Positions 1 through 11,863 of a DNA stretch of 64,000 nt are shown piece by piece (within the stretch, counting starts at the first letter, position 1; each line of letters opens with the position of its first letter). The DNA comes from Anseranas semipalmata. Lineage: Eukaryota > Chordata > Aves > Anseriformes > Anseranatidae. The notes under the pieces were generated by a model. The model was not told the DNA's origin, searched no databases, and saw nothing but the letters and a program-made list of their open reading frames with translations. The DNA lies in assembly GCA_013399115.1 (NCBI GenBank), contig VXAA01004209.1:595361-659360 (forward strand). Reading direction: 5' to 3'. The position numbers were made by a program, and so were the translations under genes.

Positions 1-383
1 TGTGCCCCAATAAGCAAAGAGGATATTTTAAGGACTAAGGATTGTTGTTGGATTTTTTTTAAGTTTGTGCTCCTGAGGTCTAACTAAGTTTAGATAGCAG
101 CTTTTTAAGATTAGAAAACAAGAATTTGCAGGACTATCCCATTTGACCTCTATTTATATAGAACAGTTTCATAGGGTTTTTTGCCTGTGCTTATCCATTT
201 CCCCTTTTCTGACCAACAGTACACCTCGAAATCAACCTGGCATTTGTGGGCTGGATATTTTGCAAGCTCACTAAAAGCAATAGTTTTAAAAGATAGATTT
301 TTTTATTACTTGTTTCTTTAGTCCATCATGTTCCTATATCAGGAATCCAGGCATGCCTTCTTGTTTATTTTTGTTAGTGCTAC

Positions 384-547
384 TTTTCTTTCTTTCTTCT
401 TCCTTCTTCCTTGTTTTCTTCTTTCTTCTTTCTTTTCGTCTTTTCTTATTTTTCTTCCTTCTTTCTTTCTTTCTTTTTTCTTATTTTTCTTCCTTCTTTC
501 TTTCTTATTTTTCTTCTTTCATTTCTTCTTCTTTCTCTTCTTCGTTC
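384..547. repeat. Polypyrimidine (CTTT/CTTCC) microsatellite
   Basis: About 160 bases made almost only of T and C in a TTTCTTCC-like pattern. The two overlapping + frames through it read as long F/L/S runs, which is a composition artefact and not a gene. Confidence 0.9.
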
Positions 548-671
548 TCATACACTGAGCTAGACTGTAATCCTGTTTACTACTACTGTTAATTTGGCTT
601 ATGCCCTTCAATATCCTTGAAGTTATTTGGGAAATCCTCCAGCATGTGAATGGCCAGAATGTATTTCACTG

Positions 672-691
672 ATATATATATATATATATAT
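672..691. repeat. (AT)10 dinucleotide microsatellite
   Basis: Ten uninterrupted AT units seen directly. The length suggests it could be polymorphic. Confidence 0.95.
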
Positions 692-1334
692 TTAATAAAT
701 GTTCCACTAAATATTAAACTCTTATGTGCAACTTCTTAAGCCTCAAATACTGTTGAGAGCTGGAACAGACTAATCTTTTAGAGTAGGTTTTCTTTTGATA
801 GTCAGAGGATATTCACATTCATAACTCATTTGTGTTTTCTTCTATGGTAGTGTGATGGCTCTGTAGGGAGTAAAGTTCTGCACTCATTTGTTCATTAACC
901 CTGGTTCTCTGGCTATGGTAAGAAACTCTCTTTGGGACTACATACACATAGAAATGGGGGCACAGAAGAAACCATATTTTGTTAACCTAGTAGTTAGGAG
1001 ACCTAGAGTCTACAAATGACTTCTGGCCAAGTGTTTTGGGTTGCTATTTGGGTGCACGCTTTGCCTATGTGGTACTGCAGTATTGCTTAATTGGTATTTT
1101 ACCCTTGGTTACTTGGTTGAAAAGTTCAGTTTGTCACAGCTAATCTTTAATCAACAGCAACTCTCAAATGTGTTTAGTGTGCTGAATATATTGAGTAGTA
1201 CATGTCAAGACAGGAATAATAAATTAAAAGGTCGTTTGTGTTCAGTGAAATATAATTAGGGATCTCCGTAATTTGCACTCCTCTGAACTCAGATACGTGC
1301 TAGCAACAGTTCTATACTGAAAGCCTGTAGTACG

Positions 1335-2055
1335 GGTGTGGTGGAATAGCCTCGGCTAAAGACCAAACTCCTACCCAGCTGCTTGCTCACTCCCCCTTCT
1401 CAGCAGGACGGGGGGAGAGAATAGGATGAGAAAGCTTGTGGGTCGAGGTAAAGACAGTCAGATTGCTTACGTATTACTAGAGGGCAAAACAGGCTCAAAT
1501 TGGAGAAAACTTAATTAATTAATTGTCAATTAAAATAGATTTGGGAAGTTAGAAACAAAGACAAACTTCTAAAAAAAGCACCTTTCCTCCCCCTTTTCTC
1601 ATGCACAACTTCATTCCTTCACTCCAAAGTCCCCCACCCCTGAGTGGTACCAAGGAGACAGTATTGGGATGGAGGATTGTCTGTACATAGTGGTTTCTCT
1701 CTTCCATTCCTTCCCCCTCACACTTTTCCCCTGCTCTGGCATGGGCTCTCACCATGGGCTGCAGTCCTTCAGGAAAAACCTGCTCCAGCATGGCCTCTGC
1801 ATGGGCCACAGTTCCTTCAGGAAATATCAAACTGCTCTAGTGCAGCATCCTCCAGGAGCTGCAGGGCATATCTGCACCAGTGCTGTGAAGCACTTCCTTC
1901 TTTGACCTTGGTGTTGCCACTGCTGTTTCTTACTCTTTTTGTTCCCACCTCCTCTTTCTGACATTTTTTTTTTTGCCTTTCTTAAATATGTTTTCACAGA
2001 GCCAACTGCACACTTGGCTGATGGGTTCAGCCTGTGGTGGGTTTGTTGCAGAGAA
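1335..2055 (-). mobile_element. Avian endogenous retrovirus LTR fragment, minus orientation
   Basis: The left part (1370-1480) matches, from memory, the U5-like end of a common avian LTR read in reverse: CTCACTCCCCC, then a GGGGGAGAGAAT core, then GTGGGTCGAGGTAAAGACAGT. The right part (1720-2050) carries the clustered CTGCTC..GGCATGGGCTC and CCATGGGCTGCAGTCCTTCAGG units and a TTCTTAAATATG..CACAGAG segment typical of a longer variant of the same family. Overlapping ORFs on both strands (1549-2226) are by-products. The termini are decayed, so boundaries are approximate. Family assignment (ERVL-like) is recollection, not a search. Confidence 0.6.
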
Positions 2056-3223
2056 GAAAAGAAAATCTCTGTAACATGCTTGAAAAATAGAACCAAGATA
2101 AATAATGCTGTATATTAACATAAGAGTCTGGTATGACTGTGGCAGCAAAAAGGCTGTTTTAGGTGGACGTATTTTAGGCAATAACTGCCAGAATGTTTTA
2201 GGATTTCTTCCTAGAAATGTATTCAATTGCTAACAGTTGGGATACTTACAGTGAAGTTACAGAAATTCTGGCCTAAGATTTACAATAGCATCCTCTGTTA
2301 GAATATATTCTGAGGAAGTTTTCATTATTTTTAGGTGGGCTAAAAATGGGGTAAAAAGCTCCCTCTGTTCTAAAATCACTTGTATATAGTTTGGACAACT
2401 GAACTCCCTGACTCTAGGCAAAAGAAGCTTTCAGTTACTCATCAAGGAAAAAAATAAGTGATCTCAAGCATAAAGTTGGTTTTATCATATTTGCAAAGAA
2501 AGAATGAGTTTGTACATTTCTTTGTAGAATCATTGCTAAAGGTACATATCAGATAGCGTTTGAGCAATCTTGAAAAAAAATTACATAGAAAGACCGCCCT
2601 GTATTTAAAAGTCTGTAGTTTTACCTTACACGGAGAATGTCTTTTGGTAACTTCTTAGTCACTTTAGATATAGCAAAGAGTTTTAATGTTGAGCTGATTT
2701 TGCTGGGTTAATTAACAGAAAGCCATTTCAGACTAACTTTAAGTTGGCATTACTTTTTTAGATAGTGAAACTTGAAAATTTCAGTAATTCTTTTTGGAAT
2801 ACAGAATAAAAACACTGTAAATTTCCCTGAAGTCCTGAGAAAGTGTGAGAATGTAATCTATATACTGTCAGTATGCACTAGTATCCCCACACAGTATTAT
2901 CCTGGGACATGAGAAAAATTCAAACTAGTTCATTACACATTTTTTGACGGTTATTTGTTATCTGCTTTTCACAAGTCATCAGTACTCTTACAATAAAGCT
3001 GTAACTTAAGTTGTTTAAAAGATTGTTTCTGAAGATGTAAGAAGTCTCTCTTACAAACTATTTTCAAGCAAATAAATTTGACTTGCAACTCTGTTTACAA
3101 CCAGGAAACAGCTAATAAGAATCTCTAGCATGAATAGATTTTTGAGCTCTCTTGGATATGTGTTTGTGTGGCAGCAACAGCTGTGAGTGAATATTTTTTG
3201 AAGTAAACATCTTTTCTTTGCAG

Positions 3224-3335
3224 AAATGTTGTCCAGCTGTACTGGTCAAATTCCAGCTTATGTCCCAGAGTCCCAAATACTGTGCAAAAACTGGTCTGGA
3301 AGACTTTCTGGCAGCATTTGAGGAGTTAAAAATAG
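3224..3335 (+). CDS. Coding exon of an unnamed gene (112 nt, phase 0 to 1)
   Basis: The exon is preceded by a strong acceptor (CATCTTTTCTTTGCAG) and followed by a consensus donor (AATAG/GTGAGC). Frame 1 is open for 37 codons and reads like real protein: it begins KCCPAVLVKFQLMSQSPK and ends GLEDFLAAFEELKI. It leaves one base (G) that joins the first two bases of the exon at 7882 to make GTG (Val), so phases agree. The peptide looks helical and amphipathic, as in an alpha-solenoid or a globular helical domain. I do not recognise the family and give no function. No convincing upstream exon ending in phase 0 was found within 1-3223, so the 5' part probably lies to the left of the window. No ATG is claimed. 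A chance open frame of this length is possible, but the splice pair and phase match argue against it. Confidence 0.55.
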
Positions 3336-6300
3336 GTGAGCATTATTTTGCCTTTTTGGAGGATAAAAGATTTTTGTAAGGTTTTTTGGTTTGCTCTACT
3401 AAATAATGGTAAGATCTATTTCATATAACTGTACTTGTAATTGATCTATTTGATACACTGTAGTTTATTAACAGAAAACTTTGATGCAGAGATAGGGTTG
3501 CCTGGAGGTGTAATCACACCCTTCTGGAATGGCTGGTTCAGCAAAACTCACACTCTGACGACCAAAAATGCACAGACAGCCTTTAGCACTACAGCTTTCA
3601 CAAGACAAAGATTTGCCTGTAAGCACTGAAGCTGTATTCGCTGTCTCAGTTGTAGCTACTGTGAATGTTGGAGAGCTTAATTAAAGCAGTTTGGCAGAGA
3701 GAGAATGATGCGGTCTAGAAGGACTACACTGTGGGAATGGGGTGAACATTTTTCTAGCATGGGGATGCACATCATAAGAAGGAAGGAATGGACATGTATC
3801 TCAAGAGGTTTAATATGTCTCTGTCCAGTGCTGCTTCAGCTGCAGAACCTAGGGTAGACTTGCTATTGAAAGCAGTTAGGTTGGAGATGAATGTAGTCTG
3901 GGTGTTTAATGAGAGTGAAATAAAGTGTAATACCCTCAAGCAGAACAGGGCTGTAAAATAAAGCACATACAGCTTTTTTTTTTTTTTTCCATGAAGCAAG
4001 AAAACGTTTGACTGTGGGAAGGGTAAAGCTATATCTTCTTTTATATTGTTCATAAATAAAGGTATTCATGGCACGGGCTGCTGTTAAAAGCAGTGTCTGG
4101 GTGCATATGCTCCTTAATTCTTACTCCTTACTTCTCAAAAGCTTGAGATTTGCTAATCTCGGCATTCATGGACATGATATTCAGCCAAGGAAATAGCTCT
4201 GTGTTATTCTTTTATTTCTGAATTTCTTAGGGTTTTGTCACTTGTGGTGGTTATGGAGTACCTTTAGTTGGTAGAGATCACAGTTACCAAGATAGTTTGC
4301 AGTTGAAAAGCTACTTGTATGTGGGCAGGAAGAAAGGAGGCTCGTTTCAACATATGGTACACCTTGTTAGAGTGGAATGGGCATTTTGGTCATGATTTGC
4401 AGGCTTGGAAGGATGTAGCTAACAGTTTAGTGAGAGGAGTCACAGATATTTGTGTCTAAGTTCCAAATCTTGTCAGCTTTAATATTCAGTAATTACAATA
4501 ACTTGAAGGACCAGGACTGGGGGTGGGGTGGGGATGGGGAGATATATGCACTTTATACACCTTCACCCTTTCCTTGTGATTCCTTATAGCTTATTTGTCA
4601 ACAGTGCTATCATTTTCGTTCTGTCCCTTTATGTCACTGGAGCTTAAAAATATTCCTTGTTGTCTGGCAATAGCTGCAGATTCATTTATTTATGTGGTCA
4701 CCCACAAGTAAGCTGTGCTATGCCAGTTGGTCTTGGGGCCAAGGAATAATTCTTTATCCTTTCTTTTTATTTGTATAGACATAGAGGTTTTTGATGAAGT
4801 CATCAGAGCAGGACTTTGGAAATTATTATTTCAAGGCAGCCCATGTTCTGTGGTAGCCTGATAGCTATCATCACCATCCTACTCAGTTGCTAAGGAGCTA
4901 CTAGAAGCTCCACTTCTCAGAGTCAGATATTATGACTTCCAAAGAACTGTTTCAGGAGCCATTGGCTATTTGTGATTGTGTCCTTTTTCTGGCATCAAGG
5001 AGGACAAGGCATCATTTCAATAACTTGGTCTTACTGTCAGTCTCTGGATCATGGAGGTACTGTACAATACTCTGCTGGAAGAGCTTCTATTCCACCCACT
5101 AAAATAATAAATGCCTGCTTCGTGGAAGTTTATCTGCTTGGGATTGCTTCACAAATGCTGAAACAAAACATTGACTGTCCAGATATCAGTGCTTTCAGAA
5201 GATCCCAGAAGATCATGAGAAGGGAAGAAAAGGGACATTAAAATGACAAAAAAAAAAAAAAAACTTTAGGTTCTTAAGGCAACAGTTAACATCTCTACTT
5301 TATATGTCATAGCTGGGCAACTTAAAACTTACAAGCAGCTTAAGAAATGCAATGAATTCTAAGTTGCCCCAGGTAGATCTTCATAATTTATTAGTGATAC
5401 AAAATTCTAGAGGCTGAAGTCCTAAAAAGGAATTATGTCAGTGATAAAAATACAGTACAGCCAAGAGATTTTGGTAAGTTACCTTATCCAAATGCCTCAT
5501 ACCTACAGCTAAGAAGATTGTCAAATGTGAGAGAGAGAAATGCTGTCTGAAGACATTAGTAAAAAATGTAAAACGTCGAATGATGCATGAAAGCAGGAAG
5601 CTTGTTACAGAAAAAAGTTGCAGAAATTATCCATGATGTTCTAATTATCTTTTAATTAATTGTAGCAAGCTTGCCAAAGAAAACACAGGTCAATCATTTG
5701 TTATCTTGTGAGTATAAAAGATTCTTGCAAAATATGGTGTAAAAAGTCACAATTGAGGTTAAAGAGGAGAAGAAATTCCTGGCTGTCGTAACTGATGATG
5801 GTGAACACCTGCTGTTCAGTATTGCGGCCTTAGAGGATTGGGGAGTTCCATGTACTACTAACTGGATAAATATTAGTGACTTTAATGCTTGGAGATTGAC
5901 CAAATGCATGATTTGACTTGTATGTATTCTGTTCAAAAACAGTAGATTCTATCAATTACGAGAAATATTAGGGATTTTTTTTTTTTTGGTGGGAGAGAAA
6001 ACCTTAGCTCATTGGGAGAATGATGATGCAGAATATCCCAGGCTGGGATTACTAGTATGTCCGGTATTACTCCAAGAATACAGATTTCAAGCTAACTGAA
6101 GGAAGTATATGGATCTTAGAAGAGCTAGGAAAGGCAACTTTTAGATAGAATGGTTTCTCAGTTTTACCTATGGCACAGATAGCAAGCTGCTGTAATACAA
6201 TGTTGTTATTGTTTATGGCATATTAGAAACTTTCTAATGATATAAGTGTATTTCTCTTAGATTCTCTTTTGTCATTTAAACAAAATCTTTGTCATTTTTA

Positions 6301-6779
6301 TACACAACCACTAAGGTTGTATAATGATTACTGACATGCAGTATTTTATTTTGAAAAGCCCAATACAGTTGCTTCCTGAAAGGCATTGAATAAACAGGTA
6401 CAAACTGATGGCTTCTGTTCATTGCACAACAGGAATACTGTATTTGGGACTAATGTATATTCCTTCAGCAATTCTGTATTCTAATTTTTTTTTTTTTGAG
6501 GAAGCGACTTGACATATTAAAAAGTTGGTTGCAGTTTTTTTTTCCTCAGCTATCACCTATGAAAAAAGTGCGTTAGAAACCAGTCTCAGAGTACTTCTAT
6601 AATTTATTTATTCTTATTGGAGGCAGTTCTTAAAGCTACGTTTTTTCACACTGTTTTGTTCCAGTGACTGTTTAACTTTTTCTGATTGACAATAGACTTG
6701 GTTTTCTGGGTTACTTTTTGCTTAGGTGCCATGTGGACTACTGAAAATCTCTTGAGAGACCAGGGCAGATGGTAGTTAG
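3336..6779. other. Intronic DNA of the + strand gene
   Basis: AT-rich sequence with a T15 run at 3974-3988 and an A16 run at 5248-5263. An open + frame of about 100 codons without an upstream ATG (4935-5241) ends just before the A16 run. I see no splice sites that would make it an exon of the flanking gene, and I treat it as chance. Confidence 0.5.
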
Positions 6780-7125
6780 AATCATAGGTTAGAAAAGACC
6801 CTTAAGATCATCAAGTCCATCCATCACCTAACACTAGCAAGTCCATCACTAAACCAAGTCCCTAAGTGCTGCATCCATGTGTGTCTGAAATACCTCCACA
6901 GCCAGGGACTCCACCACTTCCCTGGGCAGCCTGTTCCAATGCCTAACCACCCTTTCTGTGAAGAAATTCCTCCTGATATCCAATCTAAACCTCTTCTGCT
7001 TCAACTTGAGACTGTTTCTTCCTATCACTTGTCCTATCACTTGTCATCTGAAAACAGAGACTGACATCCTCCTTTCAAGTAGTTGTAGAGAGCAAAGAGG
7101 TCTCCCCTCAGCCTCCTTTAATGAG
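6780..7125 (-). mobile_element. CR1 LINE, 3' fragment, minus orientation
   Basis: The left edge shows the CR1 3' end in reverse (ATCATAGGTTAGAAAAGACCC..AAGTCCATCC). The body contains CCACTTCCCTGGGCAGCCTGTTCCAATGCC in pieces, typical of CR1. The minus frame 6849-7040 keeps the familiar end of CR1 ORF2 ([20 protein letters not shown]). It is 5'-truncated, as most avian CR1 copies are, and sits in the intron between the exons at 3224 and 7882, in the opposite orientation to that gene. Confidence 0.9.
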
Positions 7126-7881
7126 CCAGGTCAGATTCATGCATGTCGCAGTCATATTGAATCTATTTCTCTGGGTTGTATATGAATTCCCTCAGCAAAA
7201 AAAATACCAAGGTGGTCTTAATTTATTCCATCCTTTATACTGATCGTATCATTTCTTATCAGCATAGGATTTACAATGTAGTAAAACTTCCAGCTGGCAG
7301 CTTAGTTCTCTGGAAAAGGAAAATCCCAGGAGAAGTAGTGGAGAACTGGATTAGCAAGTGGTATTTTTTGGTTCTAGAATATCTATCTGGAACATACGGA
7401 AGTGAACCAAAATAAAAGAGATATGGCCTGTGTCCAACAGAAAATGGCTAACTGGTTGGCAAGCTGAGTGGTCACTGACTTAGCGATATTCTTTCATAAA
7501 GACAAATTCACAGTATTTAACATACTTGCCACTGGTAAGATGATTTAATGAATCAGAATAATATTAATCAGGTAACTGATTTTCACAATGGCCAAGATAC
7601 AGAAAACTACCTAGGCAAAGGAGCTGCTTGTTTCTCCCATTATGAATACTGCTGGACTGTGTCTCAAGCTTCCCTCAAAGCTAGAAATAAGGAAAATCTC
7701 TTCATGTCTTTGATTACAGACCACAGTTGTAACCAGGTTTTACTTTGCCTATGCATGTGACATCAGGAAAGATAAAATCATATCAATGCATACCATCGTT
7801 TTAAGGAACAATTTAAAACAGAGAACCAGTTTACTTCATCCCAGCTATGTAATGAACACTTCTTTCCTTGATGTTTTGCAG

Positions 7882-7966
7882 TGGCAAGTGATTTGATGAT
7901 TCCTTCTGTGATACCTCTACCAGTGTTTAATTCTGCTATTGATGTGCTTATGAATTTACCGATCAG
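7882..7966 (+). CDS. Coding exon of the same unnamed + strand gene (85 nt, phase 1 to 2)
   Basis: Acceptor TTCCTTGATGTTTTGCAG and donor GATCAG/GTAGTG bound the exon. Only the frame continuing from 3224-3335 is open: after the split Val it reads ASDLMIPSVIPLPVF, then NSAIDVLMNLPI, 27 codons, leaving two bases (AG). Reading past the donor hits TAG at once, which supports the splice. The alternation of hydrophobic and polar residues resembles packed helices. The next acceptor is only 65 nt downstream, giving a very short intron (7967-8031) with a CTCAC branch-point-like motif about 25 nt before its end. The intron before this exon is about 4.5 kb and contains a CR1 fragment. The protein was not identified. 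Confidence 0.6.
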
Positions 7967-8031
7967 GTAGTGTACAAGTTACCTGGAAGATGCTATCTGC
8001 TGTGCTCACATTTATGTTCTTTCTCTTGTAG

Positions 8032-8148
8032 TTTACTGGAGATTCAGCTCCTCAGACTGCTGAAGATTGACTGTTGGGAGTAACTCAACAATAAGGGAGT
8101 ACCAGGCAGTGTATTTGTTGCCTTAATGAGATTGAGACTTCCTTCCTG
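8032..8148 (+). CDS. Probable last coding exon of the unnamed + strand gene, stop at 8081-8083
   Basis: Strong acceptor TTATGTTCTTTCTCTTGTAG. The first base completes an AGT (Ser) codon with the AG left by the previous exon. The frame then reads LLEIQLLRLLKIDCWE and stops at TAA (8081-8083). A good donor (CTTCCTG/GTAAGT) follows at 8149, and the same frame would be open again after the stop up to that donor. So either this is the C-terminal exon with a spliced 3' UTR, or the copy carries an in-frame stop, or a weak alternative donor (GGGA/GTAACT at 8079) is used before the stop. The Leu-rich helix fits the preceding exons. The stop lies about 65 nt upstream of the junction at 8148, long enough to risk nonsense-mediated decay if that donor is used. 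Confidence 0.42.
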
Positions 8149-8954
8149 GTAAGTGGACAGCTGAATAACTGAGCCATTTATCAAATGAAGATGGAGAAAT
8201 GGAGGTGCCTGGAGGAAAGAATTGCTTATTGTGGATAGCAGTTGGTATGACATGGTTATGAATCATGAAGAAAGTAGTGTAGAAAGAGCTGAAAGAAGAC
8301 TATACAACATTTCAGAACTAGCAGTGAACAGGTGACCTTGCATTCAGTCTTCTCATATGGAACCCATAGAAATATAGTTATCATGCTTTCTAATAACTTG
8401 TCAAAAAGTGATTCCTTCCGTTAAAGTTCTTATCTCAAAATGAGACCAAAGTTACAAACTCTGCTACACAGGAAAGATTTCTACCACAGATTTTTTTAAA
8501 AATGTTTAAGAGACTTGGTCACCTGCTGAATGCAGAGGATGAAATTTATGTCACTCCTCTTTGGTTGAAAGGTAGAGTTAAATCTTTGGTAGTTGCTGAA
8601 GGAACTGTAGTAATTACTATAATGACTAAGTTTAGTCTCTGTGTCGGAGGTAACAAATGAACTAACAAAGCGTGTTTTGTCATAGAACAGTGGAACCAAG
8701 TTCCTTTTGTTGAGAAGACCAGAGGTCTTTTTGAACACCCCTATGCTACCTTTGTACAAAAAGGAGCAAAAGGCAAAGAAAAATCTTCAAATTGACTTTG
8801 AAGTCTTAGGTAAAGCAACTAATTGGGTTTACCTGAAAACCATAGTAGAAATAAAAATATTATGAGAGAGCCAATAGACCTGTAGGACAAATAGTCCTCA
8901 GCTTGTTTTTTTGACACTAGTTCATTGAAGGAATGTTAATAGAAGAGAAAAGAG

Positions 8955-8973
8955 AAAAAAAAAAAAAAAAAAA
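8955..8973. repeat. Poly-A tract (A19)
   Basis: Uninterrupted run of 19 A within a purine-rich stretch. Confidence 0.95.
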
Positions 8974-10653
8974 GAGAAAAAGGCTAGGAAAACTGTCAGA
9001 CGTGACTAACAACAAAAACAAGAGATGAACTAGGATCTTCTGGGGAGCCCAGATGGTAAAATGATAAATTTCATTATAAGAGAAATAACTATAACTAATT
9101 GCTTTAATAAGGGAGGATAATTTTATATTAATAATAATAAAAGAACAGCTTTTCTCTGAAACTCCATTCAGTCAGCCCTGAACATGTTCATAGGGAGGTT
9201 CCCACTGCAGATATCCTAAGATCATCTTAGAAAATTTCATTGAAATGTTGGTAAGTTAGGCAAGATTTCTTCTCCAGTGGACTTTCCAGGAAATAAAGAC
9301 ACCTTAAGTCCAGAAAAAAACTTGTTAAATTCCTTTCATTTATATTTCATAAGTGATATCATTTGTATGTATTCAATTATGAACACACACATGACAGAGA
9401 TTTTATCATTCTTTGTTTGTTATTCTGTGTAAATAACACTAGAAGTGAAGTTCTTTTCAGTTCATTGTTTGTGATAATCTAATTTCTTTGAGGCACGTTT
9501 CTTGAACAATCTTGGTTCCCAGCTTGCATCTTTTGGTCAGTGTATTATTTGCATTCCTTCTGTATAACCTTTACAAAATTTTGTATAAATTCTGTAAAAT
9601 TTTTTTCTTCATACTCCTCACATTCTTTGCATTTTTTTGATGTTGCGGAATTCGACTGAAAAAGAAAATGCAATAGTAGTAAAGCAGGATACACGATCTA
9701 TTTGTTCTAATAGACAACTAACCCTTGTTCATTTTGGTTTTGTAAATAATTCCAATGTAGTCAATTACTACAGAAAGCACTACTGGAGTCTTCTAAGGCA
9801 CTCGTGTTTTGTTCCTGGCTTACTCCCTGTATAAGATCATCTTTCAAAGATATAGCACTTCAGTGAGAGATCCAAGTGGCCTGTTGGATCAAGGACATTT
9901 TTCTGCGTGTCTGAACATAACTGACTTTAGATACTGAAGTTACAAACTATTACTTATACGTACACATTCAGACGCTCTGATGTATGCATGTGTGCCCAGT
10001 CACAAGTATTTTCTTTGATAGGAATCCTTGAAGTGTTTCTCTAAAAATCACTGAATTCTGCTCTTTCATTTTTATATGTGTAGCTTTTTCATTATTATAT
10101 GTATGGGTTACTGATTCCCCTTTGCTTTCATAGGTACCATCTCACCTTTTACATATCTATGAAAAACAAAATTTTTGCTACTGAAGAAACACTTCTGATT
10201 TGCCTTTTTTTTTTTCCACAGACTGTTGGTGTTACCTGGTTATTTTCAAAGCTTGCATTTCCATTTTTCAATATGTTGAATACATCCTGTGTTTTACTAC
10301 AATTTTTGATATGACATTCATGAAGAATCACATTCATCTCTAAGAAAAAGCATCTCATTATAGGTTCTTGGCATTCTTTCTGGAAAAAAAAAAAAGTTGT
10401 AGTAGTTTTAACATTAAAATGGAATATGTGAATGTAAGATATAATTTACCAAGAAGTGGCTGATTTTTATTTACTGGATATCTCTTCTTACTGTTCAACT
10501 ACTTCTAAATATCTGCAAAGATAGATTGAGAGAGCTAACAACATATAGGCCAGCCAGTTTCCTAGGATGAAGTGAAACAGTGTGTCTTGATGAAGAAAAC
10601 AGGAAAATAATTAATTATGCTAGGAGTTTGGAATACAATTAACAGTAATGGAA

Positions 10654-10937
10654 TTAAATTAGTATTGTTCTTAATAGTTTAGCACTTTCATTCAGAGATC
10701 TTAATTCAGAATAATGGAGAATAGAGGTTGCAGAATGGGTGTGCAGCTGTAGACATACATGTTTTGTGACCTTTTTTCCCATAACGTACAGGGCTAACTG
10801 CACAGCCACATCAGACTGTGCCTTCTCAGGTTTGCCAGGTCCACTGAACACATCAAAATTACTGTATTCTGCGTGCACATTGAGACTATCCTGCGCCGAT
10901 GTAGTAAGTCTGTTATTTCTAGGAAATTTCTCGTTAA
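10654..10937 (-). CDS. Uncertain open frame, possible 3' exon of the minus-strand gene
   Basis: The minus frame is open for about 94 codons from just after a TAA to a stop at 10654. It includes the segment EYSNFDVFSGPGKPEKAQSD. The patch has more CpG and GC than its surroundings. A possible acceptor is CATCGGCGCAG before GATAGTCTC, which would be in phase with the exon at 11822-11863, but its pyrimidine tract is poor. The opposite strand is also open (10782-10890) between an acceptor-like CATAACGTACAG and a GTAAGT donor, so the coding strand is unclear. No family recognised. Confidence 0.2.
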
Positions 10938-11821
10938 CGTGTTATGTACAGGAGTCATGTATTGTGTAAAGTTGACATAGTCATTATGTGAACTCTTATG
11001 CTGTCAGGAAACACAATATCTCTGGAGGAGGCTACTACCAGCATTGCCACAGTGAAGAATGCAGCTCATGTTCCACCAGGGCTATACCAAAAGCGATTAC
11101 TGGGAGTGGGGTATTGGTTGGATTCATTTTCTAGGTGGACTGCATATGTCCCATGGAGTGCTGAGTTCCACAGCAAAAGATTACAAAAAAAGTCTCTTCA
11201 AGAATGAATTTATGGAAACTGCAATAACACGATCGTATTTTAGATAGGTTTCTATGATTGGGTTAAGAATTATATTAAAAAAATAACAAAATTTATCAGT
11301 TGCAGGATAAATCATAATCTCCAGCTATTAGAAGGCTAAATCCTTGATATTACCTAGTATTTACTGCTAAGCTAAGGAATTGCAAAAGCAGAGAAATGCA
11401 CTGGTAGATGCTGACAGTTACTTTTTATATTACTCTTCTCCAGTACTTTACTATTATAGTATTGTAGTGCATGGTGTTAAATAATAATCTTAGGAACTAT
11501 TTTCTTTGTGATTCTTTCCCTTCTCAAATTACAACTGAATACCAACATTATTTTTCAGTGTTTGCTTTGGTAAGATCCTTTTGGATCATCCCTTTTAGTT
11601 TATTAATTTTAATAGCAGGTAATTCAGTAAAAATAATGAATACCAGCTTACATAATTTATCATAAGTAATTTAGGTAATAGAACTGCTCCTTCCAAGGCA
11701 AATGATCTGGTTTCTGAATTTTTTCTCAAATTAGACCAAGGCTACCTTAGGAGAAAGTTGCTAGTAAAGAAATGAAGCTACCATATTAGACCAGTTTGGG
11801 TCAAATTTTAATTTTACTTAC

Positions 11822-11863
11822 ATCCTCATCTGTGTTTGCAGTATATAAGCTGACATCAATGTC
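11822..11863 (-). CDS. Coding exon of an unnamed minus-strand gene (42 nt, phase 0 to 0)
   Basis: Read on the minus strand, the acceptor CTTATTTTTTTGTTTAG and the donor GAGGAT/GTAAGT are both near-consensus. The exon is exactly 14 codons: DIDVSLYTANTDED. It joins in phase to the exon 12416-12497 upstream (which ends on a codon boundary), across a 552 nt intron. The acidic, polar sequence looks like an exposed linker or a domain edge. No homologue comes to mind. No further exon to the left (3' on this strand) could be fixed with confidence; the frame at 10654-10937 is one candidate. Confidence 0.62.

Larger units (their letters stand above)
8149..11821. other. Intergenic interval between two converging gene ends
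   Basis: No recognisable repeat except an A19 run at 8955-8973 and short A/T tracts. AATAAA hexamers at about 8849 and 9291 could serve the + strand gene's 3' end. One odd patch, 10654-10940, is described separately. Confidence 0.5.

Noticed and set aside
221..327. Acceptor-like CTTTTCTGACCAACAG followed by a 33-codon open + frame ending at TAG (325)
   Set aside because: No donor in phase with the exon at 3224, no ATG, and a second frame is equally open; treated as chance.
328..592. Two overlapping + ORFs of 76-79 codons
   Set aside because: They translate the CTTT/CTTCC microsatellite into F/L/S runs.
2228..2300. Minus-strand GTAAGT donor with an upstream acceptor
   Set aside because: All three frames contain stops and the segment has no other support.
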